From assembly GCA_902597695.1 (NCBI GenBank), contig CACJYH010000020.1, positions 1 to 10,171 on the forward strand: a stretch of 10,171 bases of DNA, in the 5' to 3' direction. Of the stretch, positions 6,064 to 10,171 are shown in pieces (the stretch's first letter is position 1; the number at the start of each line of letters is the position of its first letter). The notes beneath the pieces were generated by a model. That model was not told the origin of the DNA. It ran no database searches and saw only the letters and a list, made by a program, of their open reading frames with translations. A program made the translations under genes and the position numbers. Origin of the DNA: an uncultured Pelagibacteraceae bacterium. GTDB taxonomy: Bacteria > Pseudomonadota > Alphaproteobacteria > Pelagibacterales > Pelagibacteraceae.

Positions 6064-7878
6064 TTAGTGTTGTTTGCCAAGGATCGATTTACCTGATGGT
6101 ATTCGAACCTCATCAACCATTTTCTGCGTTGCAGCATTTGGTGCTGAAGTCATTAGACTTACAACAACCATAGCTACTAAGCTGACAGCTGAACCAAAGA
6201 TACCAAATGTTAACTGTGTAATACCTAGGAATCCACTTCCACCTGTTCTTACCCAAATTAGGTAAGCAGCACCAGAAACTAATCCTAAGAACATACCAGC
6301 TATAGCACCTTCTTTGTTAGCTCTCTTCCACCATACACCGAGTACAAGTGGGAAGAATAATCCTGACATCGCAAAGTCAAAAGCCCAGATGACTGAACCT
6401 AAGATACCTTGAATCTCAAGAGCCGCAATAGTTGCTCCAGCAAAACCAATTACTACAAGTAGTACCCTTGCAACAACTAGTCTCTTAGCAGTCTCAGCTT
6501 TTGGATCGATGATTTTATAATAAACATCGTGTGAGATTGCGTTTGCAATTGCTAGAATCAAACCATCAGCTGTTGACATGGCAGCAGCCATACCTCCAGC
6601 AGCAACTAGACCTGAGATTACGTATGGTAATCCGGCTATTTCTGGAGTTGCTAACACAACGGCTTTACCACCCATGAAAAACTCATTTAATTCAAGAGTT
6701 CCATTACCGTTAAAGTCGCTTACAAACATTAAGTTTGCTTGGTTCCAGTTTTGATACCAATCTATCGCTTGGACTTCTGTAATTGATTTACCAATAATAC
6801 CTGTTGGTAATGTTGGATCAATCAATGACAACTTAGATAGTGTCGCTAACATTGGAGCAGAAGAATAAAGTAGGAAGATAAAGAATAAAGACCAACCTAC
6901 TGATTTTCTAGCTGCTTTTACACTTGGAGTAGTGAAATATCTCATCATCACGTGAGGCAATGAAGCTGTTCCCATCATCATCGCTAGTGCTAATGAAATA
7001 AACGCCCAAGGCGTTGCATTCACCGCTGAGTGAGCTTTAGTTATACCAGCCAAACCTTTTGGCACCTCTTTTAGATTTTCAGCAGAGTTTTTCACAAAAC
7101 CAAACTGAGCTTCTAATTCAGCAATTCTTGATACTTCATCAGCTAACATAAAGTGTGGGAAGAAACCCGCACCCATTTTGTTACTGATCCAGAATACTGG
7201 TAATAAGTAAGCTATGATTAGTACAATATATTGCGCAACCTGTGTCCAAGTTACTCCTCTCATACCACCTAACATTGAACATAGTAAGATACTTACTAAT
7301 CCAACATAAACTGCGTATTGGAATGGAATATCAAGTGCAACAGATGCAATAGTACCTGTAGCGTTAATTTGTGCAGTCACATAAGTAAATGATGCGACAG
7401 TTAAAACTACTACCGCCATGAATCTACTTAAATTACCACCATATCTTGTACCAATAAAATCTGGAACTGTGTAACAACCAAATTTTCTTAAGTAAGGTGC
7501 TAATAAAGATGCAACTAATACATATCCACCAGTCCAACCTACAAGTAGTGCCATATATCCGTAACCTTTGAAGTAAATACCTCCTGCCATTGCAACGAAT
7601 GATGCACCAGACATCCAGTCTGCTGCAGTTGCCATTCCGTTGAATACAGTTGGCACTTGTCTTCCAGCTACGTAATAAGCATCAGCTTGAGCTGTACGTG
7701 ATAGATAACCAATTATAGCATAAATGGCTACTGTGAAAGCAACGAAACAAATTCCGATTGTTTTCGCAGTCATACCCATCTGCTCGGCAATTGACATAAT
7801 GATTATGAAAGCTAAAAAACCACCTGTATAGATTCCATAAACCTTAGGTAAATTGTCTATAAAATTACCTTTTATCAT
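6064..7878 (-). CDS. sodium:solute symporter, VC_2705-type large subunit
   Basis: A 604-residue polytopic membrane transporter of the SSS family with about 13 hydrophobic segments, in the branch that pairs with a DUF4212 small subunit; ActP-type acetate permeases are relatives. Family marks include DAYYVAGRQVPTVFNGMATA (66-85) continuing into ADWMSGASF, YTVPDFIGTRYGG (136-148), a GGMRGVTWTQVAQY strand (204-217), GTASLPHVMMRYFTTP (303-318) and VAAGGMAAAMSTADGL (425-440). Between two membrane segments, residues 388-399 (DFNGNGTLELNE) form an EF-hand-like loop. The substrate is probably a short-chain carboxylate, inferred from the nearby acs. Its ATG directly follows the TAA of the small-subunit gene, and AGAGGGG (7887-7893) within that gene's end supplies the ribosome site. 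A hairpin terminator follows. GC is clearly above the neighbours: about 45% in one hand-counted 60-base line here against 25% in one from the heparinase-like gene. High expression is a likely reason. Confidence 0.9.
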   Translation of the reverse strand: MIKGNFIDNLPKVYGIYTGGFLAFIIIMSIAEQMGMTAKTIGICFVAFTVAIYAIIGYLSRTAQADAYYVAGRQVPTVFNGMATAADWMSGASFVAMAGGIYFKGYGYMALLVGWTGGYVLVASLLAPYLRKFGCYTVPDFIGTRYGGNLSRFMAVVVLTVASFTYVTAQINATGTIASVALDIPFQYAVYVGLVSILLCSMLGGMRGVTWTQVAQYIVLIIAYLLPVFWISNKMGAGFFPHFMLADEVSRIAELEAQFGFVKNSAENLKEVPKGLAGITKAHSAVNATPWAFISLALAMMMGTASLPHVMMRYFTTPSVKAARKSVGWSLFFIFLLYSSAPMLATLSKLSLIDPTLPTGIIGKSITEVQAIDWYQNWNQANLMFVSDFNGNGTLELNEFFMGGKAVVLATPEIAGLPYVISGLVAAGGMAAAMSTADGLILAIANAISHDVYYKIIDPKAETAKRLVVARVLLVVIGFAGATIAALEIQGILGSVIWAFDFAMSGLFFPLVLGVWWKRANKEGAIAGMFLGLVSGAAYLIWVRTGGSGFLGITQLTFGIFGSAVSLVAMVVVSLMTSAPNAATQKMVDEVRIPSGKSILGKQH

Positions 7879-8139
7879 TTAGTCATCCCCTCTTTCTGAG
7901 AAGCCGAACTCTTCATCAATTTTCTCCTGCCTGTTCGCAAACCAGAAAATTAGGATTACGAAAGCACCAAGAGAACCTTGACAAGTGAACCAATAAGTTA
8001 ACGGATAACCAAATGGTCCCGTAACTTCATTCATTTCAGCCCCGAATAAGAAGATGCCAATTGAGAATACAAACCAGATTGCTAGTGTCATGAATAGCAA
8101 ACCTCTGGATTTTTCCCAGTGTTGTTCTTGTTTTGACAT
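7879..8139 (-). CDS. DUF4212 sodium:solute symporter small subunit
   Basis: An 86-residue membrane protein with two predicted helices (about residues 13-34 and 47-68). Family features are HWEKSRGLLF (7-16), IWFVFSIGIF (21-30), GYPLTYWFTCQGS (44-56) and an acidic C-terminal tail of the KIDEEFGF type (73-80). DUF4212 proteins are regularly encoded directly before VC_2705-type symporters and are taken to be their small subunit; their mechanism is not known. The stop codon abuts the start codon of the symporter with no spacer, so stoichiometric, coupled translation is likely. AGAGAGAGG (8145-8153) sits 5 nt before the ATG and is the best ribosome-binding sequence in the window, which supports the start choice. 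Confidence 0.9.
   Translation of the reverse strand: MSKQEQHWEKSRGLLFMTLAIWFVFSIGIFLFGAEMNEVTGPFGYPLTYWFTCQGSLGAFVILIFWFANRQEKIDEEFGFSERGDD
7887..7893 (-). promoter_or_regulatory. ribosome-binding site of the symporter, inside the DUF4212 gene
   Basis: On the minus strand, AGAGGGG lies 8 nt before the symporter ATG and falls within the last codons of the small-subunit gene. Because stop and start codons touch, ribosomes finishing the small subunit can reinitiate at once. This is one of only a few clear Shine-Dalgarno sequences in the window. Confidence 0.65.
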
Positions 8140-8144
8140 TTATA

Positions 8145-8153
8145 CCTCTCTCT
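8145..8153 (-). promoter_or_regulatory. strong ribosome-binding site of the DUF4212 gene
   Basis: On the minus strand, AGAGAGAGG ends 5 nt before the ATG at 8139. Most other genes in the window lack a recognisable purine-rich site, so this one suggests the symporter unit is translated at a high rate. Confidence 0.7.
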
Positions 8154-8157
8154 TTTT

Positions 8158-8167
8158 AGTTATAACT
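8158..8167. promoter_or_regulatory. palindrome AGTTATAACT before the symporter unit (possible -10 box or operator)
   Basis: A perfect 10-bp palindrome 18 bp before the DUF4212 start codon. The same 9-mer GTTATAACT recurs at 8237-8245 in front of the divergent gene. Read on the minus strand it contains TATAAC, a 5/6 match to a -10 element, but I find no good -35 at 16-18 bp. It could be a -10 box, an operator, or both. Confidence 0.4.
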
Positions 8168-8236
8168 GGCGAAAACCATAACCATTATCGAAGAGATTTA
8201 AAGTGTTAAAATTGCTCAAATTAGTCCGATTTATGG

Positions 8237-8245
8237 GTTATAACT
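8237..8245. promoter_or_regulatory. second GTTATAACT copy, before the divergent unknown gene
   Basis: GTTATAAC at 8237-8244 is an 8-bp palindrome 20 bp before the ATG at 8265. Its placement mirrors the copy at 8158-8167 relative to the opposite gene. TATAAC at 8239-8244 could act as a -10 box for the plus-strand gene; the nearest -35-like TTGCTC (8212-8217) is 21 bp away, which is too far for a standard promoter. Confidence 0.4.
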
Positions 8246-8264
8246 ATCAAAAATAGCTTATTTT

Positions 8265-8888
8265 ATGGGAAAATATAAACTTACCTGGAAAGATCTTACC
8301 TTGAGGGACTTCAAGATCTATCTATTTGCCCTTTTTAAAGCATTTATCCCTAAAAAAAAAATAAAGTCATTAGATGAATTAGAGGATTTTATTCAAACAA
8401 AATCAGCTTGGGTGTCACAAGTTACTTTGTATGGTTATTTAAAGACCAGGATGGGCACTAGGTATGTTCTTCATTTTGAAAATGATGAATTTATGAAGTC
8501 AGTTAATTTAGCTAAGTGGAATATCTATGCTGTGGCTTTGCAAGATCTTACATTTTTTACCTTCTCTTATTTAAAAGCAACTACAAACTATGAAGATACC
8601 AATAGGGCTAAAGAAATCTTTTTTAAAATTCTAGATGATGAAATTTCAAACAAAATGCCTTTAGATATTATCGAAAACACCAAAAAAAATTTTGATGAAA
8701 GATTTGAGAAAATGAATTGGGATACTTATCATAGTGATCTCCCTTTTAATCCTAGTGCATTATCTTTATATAAGTGGGCTCCAATTGCTGAGGAGCTAAA
8801 AACTTTAGATCGTAAAATAGTTTTGAATTCAGTCATTCTAAAATGGGACGTCGTTAAGAAAGAATTTCAAGAAAGATTAGGTTTCTAA
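8265..8888 (+). CDS. conserved alphaproteobacterial protein of unknown function
   Basis: A 207-residue protein that I cannot assign to a characterised family. It looks soluble and mostly helical, with a basic N-terminus ([13 protein letters not shown], residues 24-36). Segments that look conserved in character are [20 protein letters not shown] (36-55), [10 protein letters not shown] (58-67) and the C-terminal [20 protein letters not shown] (168-187). From memory, similar [10 protein letters not shown] and WAPIA-E-L-LDR proteins occur in other alphaproteobacteria, but I cannot confirm that here. There is no signal peptide, membrane segment or known catalytic motif. The ATG at 8265 has no evident ribosome site; it was chosen because the frame opens there and the N-terminal helices follow at once. 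A run of ten A residues (8352-8361) encodes part of the Lys-rich stretch. It is divergent from the symporter unit, converges on acs, and its stop codon overlaps that of acs. This makes a link to carboxylate uptake possible but unproven. Confidence 0.75.
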   Translation: MGKYKLTWKDLTLRDFKIYLFALFKAFIPKKKIKSLDELEDFIQTKSAWVSQVTLYGYLKTRMGTRYVLHFENDEFMKSVNLAKWNIYAVALQDLTFFTFSYLKATTNYEDTNRAKEIFFKILDDEISNKMPLDIIENTKKNFDERFEKMNWDTYHSDLPFNPSALSLYKWAPIAEELKTLDRKIVLNSVILKWDVVKKEFQERLGF

Positions 8889-10171
8889 GTATTTTTTCTA
8901 TTGTCAACTAAACTATCAACAACACTTGGATCAGCTAAAGTAGTAGTATCACCTAATTGACCATGTTCATTTGCTGCAATCTTTCTAAGAATTCTCCTCA
9001 TTATTTTTCCAGATCTTGTTTTTGGAAGCCCTGGAGTAAAGTGAATCAAGTCAGGAGTTGCTAATGGACCTATTTGTTTTCTAACCCATAATTTTAGTTC
9101 TCTTTCAAGATCTCCTGTCTCAGTCTCACCTGCATTAAGAGTTACGTAACAATATAGTCCATTTCCTTTAATGTCATGTGGATAACCAACCACAGCAGCC
9201 TCAGCAACTTTAGGATGAGCAACAAAAGCACTTTCAATTTCAGCAGTACCCAAGTTGTGTCCTGATACAATAATTACGTCATCTACTCGTCCAGTGATCC
9301 AGTAATATCCATCCTTGTCTCGTCTGCACCCATCACCAGTAAAATATTTTCCATCAAATTGAGAAAAGTAAGTATCAATAAATCTCTGATGATCGCCATA
9401 AACAGTTCGCATTTGGCCTGGCCAAGACTGAGCTATACAAAGTCTCCCTTCTCCTGCACCTTTAATTTCTTTTCCATCTTTATCGACAAGAACAGGTTTA
9501 ATTCCATAAAAAGGTTTTGTTGCTGATCCAGGTTTTAAAGGTATAGCTCCTGTTTGAGGCGCAATTAAAATTCCGCCTGTCTCTGTTTGCCACCAGGTAT
9601 CTACGATTGGACACTTTGAGTTTCCAACTGTTTTATAATACCACATCCAAGCCTCTGGATTTATAGGCTCTCCGACTGTACCCAATAATTTTAGAGATTT
9701 TCGAGATGTTTTATTTACTGGATCATCACCCTCTCGCATAAGGGCTCTAATAGCTGTTGGAGCAGTATAAAAAGTATTAACTTTATATTTATCAACAATC
9801 TGCCACCATCTTGAGCTGTCCGGATAATTTGGTACTCCCTCAAACATTATTGTAGTAGCTCCGTTTGATAAGGGTCCATAAATAATATAACTATGACCTG
9901 TTACCCAACCTATGTCTGCAGTACACCAATAAATATCTTTAGGCTTATAGTTAAATATGTATTGATGAGTCATGGAAGCATAAACCATGTACCCGCCTGT
10001 TGTATGTAACACACCTTTCGGTTTACCTGTAGATCCAGACGTATAAAGAATAAATAAAGGATCTTCAGCATTCATTTCCTCAGGTTCACAATGACTTGGT
10101 ACATCTTTAATTAGATCATGATACCAAACATCTCTGTCGTCATCCCAATAAACATAGTTTCCTGTTCTTTT
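8885..10171 (-). CDS. acs: acetyl-CoA synthetase, C-terminal two thirds (5' end outside window)
   Basis: The frame stays open to the right edge, so 428 C-terminal residues of an enzyme of about 650 are seen. The ATG at 10075 is internal, because family sequence continues upstream of it ([11 protein letters not shown]). Acs makes acetyl-CoA from acetate, ATP and CoA through acetyl-AMP in the cytoplasm. In visible-fragment numbering, the motifs are the P-loop [11 protein letters not shown] (43-53), [14 protein letters not shown] (82-95), WWQTETGG (193-200), YFTGDG (276-281), GRVDD with the hinge Asp (294-298), [12 protein letters not shown] (303-314) and [11 protein letters not shown] (383-393). 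K389 is the adenylation-step lysine that is reversibly acetylated in well-studied Acs enzymes. The usual SGHR is SGHN here. The stop TAG overlaps the stop of the converging unknown gene, so acs has no terminator of its own downstream. Confidence 0.96.
   Translation of the reverse strand, partial: KRTGNYVYWDDDRDVWYHDLIKDVPSHCEPEEMNAEDPLFILYTSGSTGKPKGVLHTTGGYMVYASMTHQYIFNYKPKDIYWCTADIGWVTGHSYIIYGPLSNGATTIMFEGVPNYPDSSRWWQIVDKYKVNTFYTAPTAIRALMREGDDPVNKTSRKSLKLLGTVGEPINPEAWMWYYKTVGNSKCPIVDTWWQTETGGILIAPQTGAIPLKPGSATKPFYGIKPVLVDKDGKEIKGAGEGRLCIAQSWPGQMRTVYGDHQRFIDTYFSQFDGKYFTGDGCRRDKDGYYWITGRVDDVIIVSGHNLGTAEIESAFVAHPKVAEAAVVGYPHDIKGNGLYCYVTLNAGETETGDLERELKLWVRKQIGPLATPDLIHFTPGLPKTRSGKIMRRILRKIAANEHGQLGDTTTLADPSVVDSLVDNRKNT

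Noticed and set aside
10073..10075. ATG at 10075 as the start of acs.
   Set aside because: Acs family sequence continues in frame upstream to the window edge, and the P-loop would otherwise lie only ten residues from the N-terminus.

Overview
The window is very AT-rich, gene-dense and has almost no intergenic DNA. The protein sequences look alphaproteobacterial: a UbiH/COQ6-type hydroxylase, a stand-alone LON-domain protein, an rpe / heparinase-like / purH cluster, and a DUF4212-paired sodium symporter next to acetyl-CoA synthetase. Together with the low GC, overlapping stop codons and mostly missing Shine-Dalgarno sequences, this points to a streamlined marine alphaproteobacterium of the SAR11 / Pelagibacterales type. 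That assignment is inference; the window carries no rRNA or other marker gene that would settle it.

Left part (1-1807). The 3' end of a ubiquinone-biosynthesis FAD hydroxylase gene (+) meets a stand-alone LON substrate-binding-domain gene (-) tail to tail. A complete tRNA-Gly(GCC) with an encoded CCA and a recognisable promoter follows. Next is a pterin-4a-carbinolamine dehydratase gene (+), whose stop codon overlaps that of purH.

Central part (1804-5994, minus strand). A tight cluster reads, in transcription order, YggT-like membrane protein, rpe (ribulose-phosphate 3-epimerase), a heparinase II/III-like protein and purH (the last two steps of IMP synthesis). The gaps are 27 nt, 4 nt and a 22-nt overlap, so it is probably one operon.

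Right part (6029-10171). A strong hairpin terminator closes a two-gene minus-strand unit coding for a DUF4212 small subunit and its VC_2705-type sodium:solute symporter. Across a 125-bp divergent intergenic region lies a plus-strand gene of unknown function. It converges, with overlapping stop codons, on the 3' two thirds of acs (acetyl-CoA synthetase), which runs off the right edge. Symporter and Acs together suggest uptake of a short-chain carboxylate, probably acetate or a similar acid, followed by activation to its CoA thioester. The symporter genes are clearly richer in GC than the housekeeping genes beside them.

There is no gene-free stretch longer than 300 bases. I saw no CRISPR array, insertion sequence, integrase, rRNA or recognisable riboswitch. 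No new multi-gene system is evident. The best leads are the unknown gene between acs and the symporter, the matched GTTATAAC palindromes in front of both divergent genes, and a textbook EF-hand-like loop inside the symporter.
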